Assembly (NCBI GenBank): GCA_964461635.1
Contig: CAYWVC010000001.1
Coordinates: 1-64,000, forward strand
Reading direction: 5' to 3'
Source: RGIG3994 sp964461635
GTDB lineage: Bacteria > Bacillota > Clostridia > Oscillospirales > CAG-272
Length of the DNA stretch: 64,000 bases
The notes beneath the pieces are model-generated. The model was not told the origin of the DNA. It ran no database searches and saw nothing but the letters and a program-made list of their open reading frames with translations. Both the position numbers and the translations under genes were made by a program. Each line of letters starts with the position of its first letter. Position 1 is the stretch's first letter. Positions 41,235 to 49,597 of the stretch are shown in pieces.

Positions 41235-42467
41235 TTATCGCCTTTTTTTGTTTTTCAAAGTTATAATGATAACGGTAACTGCGATCCCCACTGCGCCGAT
41301 TGCTACCGATACACCGATTATTATAAGGTTCCCGTCGGTGTTGCTTTGCGCCCCGGGCACCGTCGGATCGTATGTGATCCTGTCCGTGGTCTCCGTACCG
41401 CTATCTTCGATAAGGTACGCATAAATATCACGGTCGGTCGTTACCTCCGATTCCGCAAGCACCGTTCTGATGGCGTAATCCTTCATCAGCGCGATACGGC
41501 AATAGTCGGCACCGCCGAAATAGGCTTCAAGCTCCTCAACACTGACACCGGCAAGCTTGGCTTGAGCCTCTGCTTCGGAAGAGTAGAGCGCGTCGTCAAA
41601 GCGTATTCCGCGCTGATACAGGGCGGCGGCGAGAGCAATATCCTCTCTGATCGTTATACGGGCAAGAGCCTCAAGCTCCTCGTCGGTGTTCTCGGTGCTT
41701 GAATTTGCCTTTGTCCAACGGACGTAAAAATCGATTTGATCTTGAGGAAACGGCTTGTCAATAAGCTTTGTGCGCACGACAACCTCATCTGAAACGATAC
41801 CGTAAAGAGTCGTGTCGTATGAATTCAGACTCTCAATGGCAAGATATTCGGCGATGAAGTGCTTAAGCTCTTCAACGCTTGAGTACTTGCCCTGAGTATA
41901 GACGTAGACGTCATTGTTTGTAAAGCGGTAGTCGCAGATATACTTGACCGTGATCTTATATTCGACCGTTTTGCCCGCCAGCTCCGGCTTATCCTCGTGA
42001 TCCGCCGGATACTTGACCTTATTTGTGACCGTGACTCCGGGCATAATTCCATACAGTCCGATGTCAAAACCGTCGATAAATCCGCTATCGTTTGACAGAG
42101 TAAGCAATGCGTTCTTTGCGCTGTCAACCTTTTCTCCGTCAATGCTGCCGACGTAATCTATGCAAAGAACGTCTCCGCCCGCGGTCGTGCGGGTCGTCAG
42201 CTCGCCGTAATATCCTCCGACCTTCGCCATTTCTACGTAATATTCGTTGACCGTCTCGTCGGTGGGCCACACGTTACATTCGATTTTAAGACCTTTGGTA
42301 TTTGTATTATCAAGATCCACGTATGCGGAGATGTCGAAATCCTCGGCAAAGTAATCTATCGCTCCCGATACGGCAGTGCCGTCGGCATAAGAGTGAATGG
42401 CAAGCGGGAAGAGCAAGGTCAGCAGAATACAGGCGGCAATTAACGATTTAATAACTTTTTTCATCAA
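41235..42467 (-). CDS. Exported trigger-factor-like prolyl isomerase with C-terminal membrane anchor
   Basis: 410 residues. Signal peptide; an N-terminal part; an FKBP-type PPIase domain around residues 88-180 (VLCIDYVGSIDGEKVD, GFIDGFDIGLYGIMPG, ELAGKTVEYKITV) as found in trigger factor; a helical region like the trigger factor C-terminal arms; and a final membrane helix with basic tail (KNKKRR). It should assist folding of secreted proteins on the outer face of the membrane. Its start overlaps the related upstream gene by four bases. Confidence 0.82.
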   Translation of the reverse strand: MMKKVIKSLIAACILLTLLFPLAIHSYADGTAVSGAIDYFAEDFDISAYVDLDNTNTKGLKIECNVWPTDETVNEYYVEMAKVGGYYGELTTRTTAGGDVLCIDYVGSIDGEKVDSAKNALLTLSNDSGFIDGFDIGLYGIMPGVTVTNKVKYPADHEDKPELAGKTVEYKITVKYICDYRFTNNDVYVYTQGKYSSVEELKHFIAEYLAIESLNSYDTTLYGIVSDEVVVRTKLIDKPFPQDQIDFYVRWTKANSSTENTDEELEALARITIREDIALAAALYQRGIRFDDALYSSEAEAQAKLAGVSVEELEAYFGGADYCRIALMKDYAIRTVLAESEVTTDRDIYAYLIEDSGTETTDRITYDPTVPGAQSNTDGNLIIIGVSVAIGAVGIAVTVIIITLKNKKRR

Positions 42468-43717
42468 TTACTTTCCGTGCTGTTCGTCGTATCGGTATCA
42501 GATGGCGCGGCATCTGTTGACGGAGCCTCGGTATCGGTTGATTCCTCTAACAGATGTGAATATTGATCATAATCCGTCGTGATCTTGACGGAGGCGCGCA
42601 ACGCTTTCATAGCCTTATCCTTCAGAACGTAAAGCCTCATATACGTATCCCCAAGGTATTCGATAAGCTCCTCGGACGAATCGTATTCCCAAAGCTCGGC
42701 GAGCTCGGCAAGCTCAGCGGCATATTCGCTGTCGCTCAACGTCATACCGACGGATTTGGCGTAGGCAACGAGAACAAGGTCGCGCTTGACCTCCTCCTTG
42801 GCGTCTTCGGTGAGTTCCGACTCGGTCATTCCGAGCGCCTCAAGATACTGCTCAAACGACGTTATACCGTAGTAGTACTGAAACAGGACCTGATTGCTTT
42901 CATAATAGTTTTTGGCGGCGTTGTAGTTGGCATAGTAGTAATATTCTATTTGAGCCTGCGGCAGCTCCTTGAGCTCGGAGCGCTCAACGACAAGCTTGAT
43001 TATCGCTTCTTCAACGTCGTCATCGAAATCGTTAAGATTGGCTTTTATAAGACTGTTCTTGGAGTATTCGCGGAACGCCTCGACTGTGGTATAATCGCCG
43101 TTGGTATACTCTGTGACGGTTTTGTCTGTGAAGCCGTAGGTCTTTATTATCCCCTGCACGGTAATGGCAAACGTTGCATTCTTGCCGGCAAGCGTTTCGG
43201 AATAATTATCGGGGAAGGTCACGTCTGTATTGACCGTTGTTCCGGGCATTATTCCGTAAAGATCCTTATCAAAGCCTTCGATATATCCCGTGCTTTCGGT
43301 AAGAGAAATAGTCGATCCTTCTGCAGTACCGCCGTCAAAGGCAACTCCGTCCATAGTGCCGACAAAATCAATTACGAGCACGTCACCCGCTTGTGTGGCT
43401 CTGTCGGTGATAAGCTCCGTATAGTAACCGTAATTCTTTGCGATATTCAGCAGTACCTCGTCGATCACGTCATCTCCGACAGAGACGTTTTGGGTAACTT
43501 CCAGACCGTCACAGCTCCCAAGCACAATGTATTGGCTAATATCGGCGTTGATCAGATCCATAACAGGGTGATCGCTGTCGACCGACGGGTTGTTGGCGGA
43601 ACCCGAGCCGGAGGTGGTGTCATCGGGCTTGGTAAATTCAATATTCCCGCAGGAGGCAAGAAAAGTCGTGCATATCAAAAGCGCGGCAATCAGCAAGGTA
43701 AACGTTCTTTTTTTCAT
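42464..43717 (-). CDS. Exported trigger-factor-like prolyl isomerase lipoprotein
   Basis: 417 residues. Signal peptide with lipobox FLASC, then the same layout as the next gene: FKBP/trigger-factor PPIase domain (VLVIDFVGTMDGVAFDGG, GYIEGFDKDLYGIMPG, LAGKNATFAITV) and a long acidic, Tyr-rich helical region resembling trigger factor C-terminal arms, ending in a Thr/Asp/Ser tail. It is probably a lipid-anchored extracytoplasmic foldase, comparable in role to PrsA but of the FKBP class. First gene of the operon; promoter at 43751-43779. Confidence 0.83.
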   Translation of the reverse strand: MKKRTFTLLIAALLICTTFLASCGNIEFTKPDDTTSGSGSANNPSVDSDHPVMDLINADISQYIVLGSCDGLEVTQNVSVGDDVIDEVLLNIAKNYGYYTELITDRATQAGDVLVIDFVGTMDGVAFDGGTAEGSTISLTESTGYIEGFDKDLYGIMPGTTVNTDVTFPDNYSETLAGKNATFAITVQGIIKTYGFTDKTVTEYTNGDYTTVEAFREYSKNSLIKANLNDFDDDVEEAIIKLVVERSELKELPQAQIEYYYYANYNAAKNYYESNQVLFQYYYGITSFEQYLEALGMTESELTEDAKEEVKRDLVLVAYAKSVGMTLSDSEYAAELAELAELWEYDSSEELIEYLGDTYMRLYVLKDKAMKALRASVKITTDYDQYSHLLEESTDTEAPSTDAAPSDTDTTNSTESN

Positions 43718-43750
43718 AATGCTCTATCCTAACATATAAATATTTATACT

Positions 43751-43779
43751 ATTATATCATAGATCGCCTCCCGTTTCAA
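43751..43779 (-). promoter_or_regulatory. SigA-type promoter of the prolyl-isomerase/J-domain operon
   Basis: Minus strand TTGAAA (43779-43774), 17-base spacer, TATAAT (43756-43751), about 34 bases before the first start codon. Confidence 0.8.
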
Positions 43780-43880
43780 GCGCAAGAACTAATTTTCACC
43801 CCGAATACACATAAAAAACAAAAAATAATAAAGCTTGTACGCTTCATTGGCTTGTCCGCGATATATGAAAACGTACAATA

Positions 43881-43921
43881 ACTAAATCGGGCTGTCTCAA
43901 TTGCAAGAAATGAGACAGCCC
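43881..43921 (-). terminator. Intrinsic terminator of the Cys/Pro-rich protein gene
   Basis: Minus strand GGGCTGTCTCA (43921-43911), loop, TGAGACAGCCC (43899-43889), then GATTTAGTT; 17 bases past the stop. Confidence 0.8.
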
Positions 43922-43937
43922 TGTGACTATAAGAGCT

Positions 43938-44810
43938 TCAGGATCCGCAGCGCCTTGGCGGTCTGTCGGTGGGAGTCGGCGGCTGTACCGTAGTGATGCC
44001 AAATTCGTTGACCGGGAAAGTCATATTACGGAAAACGCCGCAGGGATCGCTTTGCGTGGGTTCGGAGCATTCTTTGTCGGGAACGGTATATTCCGTCGCG
44101 TTTACGATGTACTGGGTCGGGCGAACGAGCCTTACTATTGAAAACAGTCCGACGGTTGCAAGCAGTGCACGTGTGTCGTTTTGCGTTATTTCGCCGTCAA
44201 GCGATGCAACTATGGCATCGGGTATCGCCACAACGGTCCCCGGCACGGTAACGCACCCACAGCTGCAACCGCATCCGCGCACCGGCGGACAGGGAGGTGT
44301 CGGCGGGCAAACGGGCAGGTCAACTACCTTGAGGTCAAGCACTATCGGTTCTACCGCTTCAACTACGGCGCCCGGAGCATTTGAAGCCCCGGTATATAAC
44401 TCCGCCGTCGAGCAGAAGCCCGTGCCGGGAGTGCTTCGGAACACCTTTGCACCCGTTTCGCCACCGTAGAGCACGACCGTCTTGTCGAGAACGGCAATGC
44501 CCTCAAACTCCTGCGGGTTTCCGGTAGTGACGCAAGCTTCGCACGTTAATTTTACGTAATATCTTACGGATACCGAATAAAATCCGCGATTAAACTGTAT
44601 TTGATCGACGCCGATGGAGGTGCCGAGTATCTCCGCATATTTTGTACGGACAGCTCCGGTCCCGGAGATCAAAGTATTTCCGTTAGCCGTGAGGTATACT
44701 TGCACGTTATTAAAACAATCCCGATCGCGGCAGGAATCAAGGATCCTGTTAGCTTCAATACAGACGGTATCTCTCGTTGACGTACCGACGGGAAATCTGC
44801 AATCTGCCAT
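43938..44810 (-). CDS. Conserved Cys/Pro-rich clostridial protein, possibly spore-associated
   Basis: 290 residues from the ATG at 44810 (AAGGAGGACTT upstream); an earlier in-frame start is possible. The N-terminal half (SCRDRDCFNNVQVYL, FNRGFYSVSVRYYVKL, TVVLYGGETGAKVFRS) resembles a family that recurs in Clostridia without assigned function. A Pro/Cys hinge (VCPPTPPCPPVRGCGCSCGC) precedes a second beta-rich part. No signal peptide. Cysteine richness, and a CATATTAT that could be a SigE-type -10 element near 44870, suggest but do not prove a spore coat role. Confidence 0.7.
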   Translation of the reverse strand: MADCRFPVGTSTRDTVCIEANRILDSCRDRDCFNNVQVYLTANGNTLISGTGAVRTKYAEILGTSIGVDQIQFNRGFYSVSVRYYVKLTCEACVTTGNPQEFEGIAVLDKTVVLYGGETGAKVFRSTPGTGFCSTAELYTGASNAPGAVVEAVEPIVLDLKVVDLPVCPPTPPCPPVRGCGCSCGCVTVPGTVVAIPDAIVASLDGEITQNDTRALLATVGLFSIVRLVRPTQYIVNATEYTVPDKECSEPTQSDPCGVFRNMTFPVNEFGITTVQPPTPTDRPPRRCGS

Positions 44811-44963
44811 AGGTATAAGTCCTCCTTGTTTGAATTTAAGAAGCCTCAAATAACTTCTTTCGATATCATAATATGCCGTTCAACAGGATGTGACACGTTT
44901 TTTCGTTAAAAGACGCAAAGCATATTTTCAACTTTTTTAAAAACGTGAGCATATTTGTAAGCA

Positions 44964-45872
44964 ATGAATATCATTTCCCGGCATAACTTCCGCGTCGGTG
45001 ATAAAAATAATTTTGACCCGAATTTTCGGGATCGCAACGATCAAAGAAAGGAAGCCCGATATCGGGTTATAAACAACGTGAAAAGGATCGTATCGACCTT
45101 TGCGGGCGTTGCCGCGGCGCTGGCATTAACGTTATGTCAGGTTGGCGCCGTCGGTTCGCCCAACGGGGCTTTCAATTGGTATTGTATGCGCAACGCGGAT
45201 CACAGACAACCGGTCTGCGATCCCTCAATGCGCTTTATCGAGGATTATGACGGCTATTACGTGGATCACCGTTACGGCGACGATTGTAAGGAGAAGGTCA
45301 TATATCTGACCTTTGACGCCGGATATGAAAACGGGAACGTCGAAAAGGTACTTGACGTACTCGGCTCCGAGGGGGTTAAGGGCTCATTCTTTATTTTAAG
45401 TCATCTTGTGAAATCTTGTCCCGAACTCGTACAGCGAATGACAGATGAGGGGCACGCCGTGTGTAATCATACGTCAAAGCACAAGGATATGACCAAGTAT
45501 CACAGTGCCGAAGAGTTTGCCGCAGAGCTACGTGAGCTTGAACAGATCTACAAGACAACAACGGGGAAGGAAATGTTTAAAATATACCGTCCCCCCGAAG
45601 GCAGATTCAGCGAGGAAAATCTGAAAATCGCGAATGAACTCGGATACAAGACCGTGTTCTGGAGCTTTGCATACGCGGATTGGGATAATGCTAATCAGCC
45701 CGATCCGGATATCGCGCTCAAAAAGATACTTGACAACGTGCATAACGGCGAGATAATGCTGCTTCATCCGACCTCGGAGACGAACGTGAGGATACTCGGG
45801 AGCTTGATCCGCGAGCTCAAAGCAAAAGGCTATTCATTCCGTACCGTGAACAGCTTGGGGGACGCACGATGA
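44964..45872 (+). CDS. pdaA: PdaA-type polysaccharide deacetylase
   Basis: 302 residues from ATG 44964. NodB-homology domain: TFDAGYENGN (motif 1), NHTSKH (motif 2 His pair), RPPEGRFSE (motif 3) and the PdaA-like FWSFAYADW. PdaA removes the acetyl group from muramic acid in making the delta-lactam of spore cortex. The annotated N-terminus has 38 polar residues before the export helix. A GTG at 45078 would give a standard signal peptide. The next gene overlaps by four bases and is a second deacetylase. Confidence 0.87.
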   Translation: MNIISRHNFRVGDKNNFDPNFRDRNDQRKEARYRVINNVKRIVSTFAGVAAALALTLCQVGAVGSPNGAFNWYCMRNADHRQPVCDPSMRFIEDYDGYYVDHRYGDDCKEKVIYLTFDAGYENGNVEKVLDVLGSEGVKGSFFILSHLVKSCPELVQRMTDEGHAVCNHTSKHKDMTKYHSAEEFAAELRELEQIYKTTTGKEMFKIYRPPEGRFSEENLKIANELGYKTVFWSFAYADWDNANQPDPDIALKKILDNVHNGEIMLLHPTSETNVRILGSLIRELKAKGYSFRTVNSLGDAR

Positions 45873-46567
45873 GAAGCTTTCCGCGCAAGCTTGTATGCTT
45901 TCTCATCGCGGCTCTTATCTGCCTTGCCGCCCCAATGCGTGCGTCGGCAGAGAACTGCCGCATCTATGGGCATTGCAAAAACGAATCAAAGCTCATAGCA
46001 CTGACCTTTGACGACGGACCTCATCCGAAGATAACTCCGACCGTGCTTGATATTCTCGCCTACTACGGTATTAAAGCGACCTTCTTTGAGGTGGGAAGCA
46101 ACGTGGAGAATTACCCCGAGACGGCTCGGCGCGTAGCAGAGGAGGGGCACGAGATCGGCAATCACACCTACTCGCATCCCCACGTCAGCAATATTGATCA
46201 AATATCACTTGAGAAGGAAACAGACTCGTGTGCGGAGGCGATATTCAGGATAACCGGCGTTCGCCCCGTACTTTTCCGCCCGCCCGAGGGCGTGATCGAC
46301 AGCGCGGTCAAGGTAATGTCCTCCGACCGCGATTATTCGGTCATACTTTGGAGCATTGACACAAGGGATTGGGCAGGCACGTCTGTCGATGCTATAGTAA
46401 AAAATGTAACTTCCAATGTCAAATCGGGTGATATAATCCTTATGCACGATTATGTTTCACCGAAATGCAATACGGTTGCCGCGCTCAGAATAATTATTCC
46501 CGAACTGCTCGGCAGGGGATATACCTTCGTCACTGTCAGTAAACTTATAGAAGAAATGCAAGATTAA
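45869..46567 (+). CDS. Secreted polysaccharide deacetylase
   Basis: 232 residues: signal peptide (cleavage near ASAENC), then a compact NodB domain with LTFDDGPHPK, GNHTYSHPH and RPPEGVID, WSIDTRDW and ILMHDY. These carry the catalytic Asp, metal-binding His pair and catalytic His of CE4 enzymes. It probably de-N-acetylates peptidoglycan outside the membrane. ATGA overlap with pdaA makes them one unit; ends at a terminator. Confidence 0.9.
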   Translation: MRSFPRKLVCFLIAALICLAAPMRASAENCRIYGHCKNESKLIALTFDDGPHPKITPTVLDILAYYGIKATFFEVGSNVENYPETARRVAEEGHEIGNHTYSHPHVSNIDQISLEKETDSCAEAIFRITGVRPVLFRPPEGVIDSAVKVMSSDRDYSVILWSIDTRDWAGTSVDAIVKNVTSNVKSGDIILMHDYVSPKCNTVAALRIIIPELLGRGYTFVTVSKLIEEMQD

Positions 46568-46570
46568 AAA

Positions 46571-46613
46571 GCGTGCATCCTGCCTTTTGACAGGATGCAC
46601 GCCGTATGTTTTT
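46571..46613. terminator. Bidirectional terminator
   Basis: Stem GCGTGCATCCTG (46571-46582) / CAGGATGCACGC (46591-46602) with T-rich sequence to the right and an A-tract to the left; serves the deacetylase unit and the convergent EF-G-like gene. Confidence 0.88.
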
Positions 46614-46614
46614 A

Positions 46615-48684
46615 TTACTTGGCTTCTTCTTGCGATTTCTTATAGGCTTCGACTATCTTCTGCGCGTTGGTGGCGGGAACCTCCTCGTATCTGACGAACT
46701 TATAGTCGTAAGATCCGCGTCCCTGCGTCATAGCGCGAAGTGCGATAGGATAATCGAGGACCTCCGACTTCGGTGCCTCGGCTTCCACCACAGTGTAGCC
46801 CTTCTTGGTCTCGGAGGGAGTCATGCCCATAACGCGTCCGCGGCGCTTATTAAGATCGCCCATAACATCACCGACCATACTCTCGGGAACGAGGACCTTC
46901 ATCTCTCCGACCGGCTCAAGCAGTATCGGATTAGCGGTTTCAAGGCATTTTTTATATGCGAGTGACGCCGCAACCTTGAACGAGAGCTCATTGGAGTCAA
47001 CGGGGTGATAAGAACCGTCGTAGAGGTTTGCCGCAAGTCCGACCATCGGATATCCGGCAACACCGCATTGCATAGCCTCAAGCAAGCCCTTCTCAACGGC
47101 AGGGAAGAAATTCTTCGGAACCGCACCGCCGAATACCGTTTCGGTGAAGGTCAGACCGTCACCCTCTCCGGGGGCAAACTTGATCTTTACGTGACCGTAC
47201 TGTCCGTGACCGCCGGACTGCTTCTTGTGCTTTCCTTCAACGTCGACCGACTTTTTGATCGTCTCACGGTACGGGATCTTAGGAGTCTCAAGCTTAACGG
47301 AAGTACCAAAGCGATTTTTCAGCTTCGAAACGACGACGTCAAGGTGCATATCTCCGATACCGGAGATGACCATCTGCTTCGTTTCGGGATTGTTCTCATA
47401 CTTAATGGTGCGATCCTCTTCAAGCAGCTTTGCGATGCCCTGTGAGATCTTGTCCTCGTCGCCCTTGGCAAGGGGCTTGATCGCCATCTCCATCAGCGGC
47501 TTCGGATAAACCGTGGGGGCGTAGAAAACGTCCGCGCCGGAGGTAAGGGTATCGTTCGTGTTGGTGTTAGTGAGCTTTGCGATCATACCTATATCACCGC
47601 AGGAAAGCTCTTCGACCTCGGTCTGGGTCTTGCCCTTCATAACGTATATATGCGACATCTTTTCCTGAACGCCGGAGGTGGTGTTCTTGAGAACCATATC
47701 GCGCTTAACGTTGCCGTTCATAACCTTGAAGAAGGACATCTTACCGACGAACGGGTCGGCAACCGTCTTGAAAACGAAGAGAGCGGTCTCCCCGTTTTCC
47801 TCTATCTTTATCTTGTCGCCGTTTGCGGCTTTCTCGTATACCCTTGCAGTAAAGCGAGGGAAGGTATCGACGATCATATCGAGCAGATTGCGAACACCCC
47901 AAAGCTTGCCGGCGGAGCCACAGAACACGGGCACGATGTCACCCTTCTGAACGCCGTCGTGAAGCGCCTTGACTGCCTCGTCGCGAGTGATCTCCTCACC
48001 CTCAAAATACTTCATCATAAGCTCCTCGTCGGTTCCGGCGATGGCTTCGAGCAGCATATTGTGATATTCGTCCGCTTCGTCCTGGAAAGCGGCGGGAATA
48101 TCCTTGGAGGTATAGTTACCCTTGTTGTCGTAACTGTAATCCTTCATATCAAGAAGGTCGAGGAAGCCGTTAACCTGTCCGTTTTCAACGGTAGGCACGG
48201 TAATCGGGCAAACGGCGGAGCCGTACTTATCGTGAAGCTGAGTAAGTACCCGCTTAAAGCGCGCCTCGGGATCGTCAAATTTGTTTACAAAGAAAGCCTT
48301 GGGCAGCCCCGCTTCGGTCGCATTGTCCCATGCGAGCTCGGTGCCGACCTCCATCCCCGCTTTTCCGTCAACCGTGATAACGGCAAGACCAGCAACTCTG
48401 AGTGCCTGCGAGACCTCACCTGCAAAATCAAGGAATCCGGGGGTGTCGAGGATGTTTATCTTCGTCCCGTTCCACATAACGGGCGCCACAGCCGTGGAGA
48501 TAGAGAAGCCGCGCTTCTGCTCCTCGGCATCGTAATCACATACAGTGTTTCCGTCCGGAGTTTTGCCCAAGCGGTCGGTTCCGCCGCTGATGTAAAGCAT
48601 AGCCTCCGCGAGAGAGGTCTTGCCGCTGCCGCCGTGTCCGAGCAGGGCAACGTTCCTTATTTTATCGGATTGAACTTTTGCCAT
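46615..48684 (-). CDS. Elongation factor G-like GTPase (EF-G paralogue)
   Basis: 689 residues with the EF-G domain order. P-loop GHGGSGKT (16-23), G3 DTPGF, G4 NKFD, then domains II-V with the domain IV region HKKQSGGHGQYGHV. It departs from canonical EF-G (GHIDHGKTT P-loop), placing it in the FusA2-type paralogue class, whose function is unclear; a ribosome stress or rescue role is possible. It is not near rpsL/rpsG/tuf. AAGGAGGATT precedes the ATG; transcribed alone. Confidence 0.9.
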   Translation of the reverse strand: MAKVQSDKIRNVALLGHGGSGKTSLAEAMLYISGGTDRLGKTPDGNTVCDYDAEEQKRGFSISTAVAPVMWNGTKINILDTPGFLDFAGEVSQALRVAGLAVITVDGKAGMEVGTELAWDNATEAGLPKAFFVNKFDDPEARFKRVLTQLHDKYGSAVCPITVPTVENGQVNGFLDLLDMKDYSYDNKGNYTSKDIPAAFQDEADEYHNMLLEAIAGTDEELMMKYFEGEEITRDEAVKALHDGVQKGDIVPVFCGSAGKLWGVRNLLDMIVDTFPRFTARVYEKAANGDKIKIEENGETALFVFKTVADPFVGKMSFFKVMNGNVKRDMVLKNTTSGVQEKMSHIYVMKGKTQTEVEELSCGDIGMIAKLTNTNTNDTLTSGADVFYAPTVYPKPLMEMAIKPLAKGDEDKISQGIAKLLEEDRTIKYENNPETKQMVISGIGDMHLDVVVSKLKNRFGTSVKLETPKIPYRETIKKSVDVEGKHKKQSGGHGQYGHVKIKFAPGEGDGLTFTETVFGGAVPKNFFPAVEKGLLEAMQCGVAGYPMVGLAANLYDGSYHPVDSNELSFKVAASLAYKKCLETANPILLEPVGEMKVLVPESMVGDVMGDLNKRRGRVMGMTPSETKKGYTVVEAEAPKSEVLDYPIALRAMTQGRGSYDYKFVRYEEVPATNAQKIVEAYKKSQEEAK

Positions 48685-48808
48685 TGAAAATCCTCCTTGT
48701 GTGTCCCGGTTTGATTTTTCGGGAATATATGTAAGTTTTTTGCAACCACAAGAGGTATTATACTACAATAGTGCACAAATTGCAAGGGCTAAATTCGATT
48801 TTTTTGGG

Positions 48809-49597
48809 TCAAACATCAAATATTCTTCGAGAATTTTCAAAAACGGCGCGCCCGAGACTCTCAACATCGGTCTGCCGTGCGTCGGCGATAGCCGTTAAGA
48901 TATAGATCAAACGATCCGAACGGTTGAGCTTTCCGCGCATGGGCTCGGGGGAAAGATACGGGCAATCAGTCTCGGCAAGGATACGGTCAATCGGAACGGC
49001 AGCGGCAGCCTCGCGAGCTTTTCTGGCATTTTTAAAGCTGACGACACCGGAAAATGAAATGTACCATCCGCGCTTGACATACTCAAGAGCGAGCTCGGGG
49101 CTCCCGCTGAAGCTGTGCATAATTCCGACGACGCCGGGGTGCTTGAGTATCGTTTCAAAGCAATCCCCGTGCGCATCGCGATCGTGCACCACAGCCGGGA
49201 GACCGTATTCCTCCGCCAAAGCAAGCTGACGGTCAAAGTACTCGGCTTGCAATCCCTTGTGATCCTTGTCCCAATAGTAGTCAAGCCCGATCTCGCCCAC
49301 TGCGACTATCTTGTTTTCTTTCTTGTGATCAAGCATAGCACGCAGTCTTTTAATCTCCGCGTCAATAGACGTAAGATTCAGGCAATCCTCCGGATGTATA
49401 CCGACCGCGGCGTACATCCGGGGATAGCTTTGTGCCTGTGAAATAACGTTCTCGGCATTGTCGCAATTCGTTGCGGCGTTTATAATATACTCAACGTCGG
49501 CGGCAAAGAGTTCGCGAAGCAGTGCATCGGCTCCGCCCGGGAACTCGTCGGCAAATCTTCGGTCGGTGTAATGTGCGTGGGAGTCAAACAGCTTCAT
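48809..49597 (-). CDS. tatD: TatD family metal-dependent deoxyribonuclease
   Basis: 262 residues, amidohydrolase-fold TatD: DSHAHYTD (D5, H7, H9), GEIGLDYYW, QLALAEEYGLPAVVHDRDA, GIMHSFSG, ETDCPYLSPEPMRG. It is a 3'-5' DNase/RNase, cytoplasmic. The metG-tatD order is classical in Firmicutes; the start overlaps the metG stop by four bases. Confidence 0.95.
   Translation of the reverse strand: MKLFDSHAHYTDRRFADEFPGGADALLRELFAADVEYIINAATNCDNAENVISQAQSYPRMYAAVGIHPEDCLNLTSIDAEIKRLRAMLDHKKENKIVAVGEIGLDYYWDKDHKGLQAEYFDRQLALAEEYGLPAVVHDRDAHGDCFETILKHPGVVGIMHSFSGSPELALEYVKRGWYISFSGVVSFKNARKAREAAAAVPIDRILAETDCPYLSPEPMRGKLNRSDRLIYILTAIADARQTDVESLGRAVFENSRRIFDV

Noticed and set aside
42563..43732. A 389-codon open frame on the plus strand opposite the exported isomerase gene
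   Set aside because: Its start and stop follow the antisense coding pattern; the minus-strand gene has a lipobox, PPIase domain, promoter and ribosome site.
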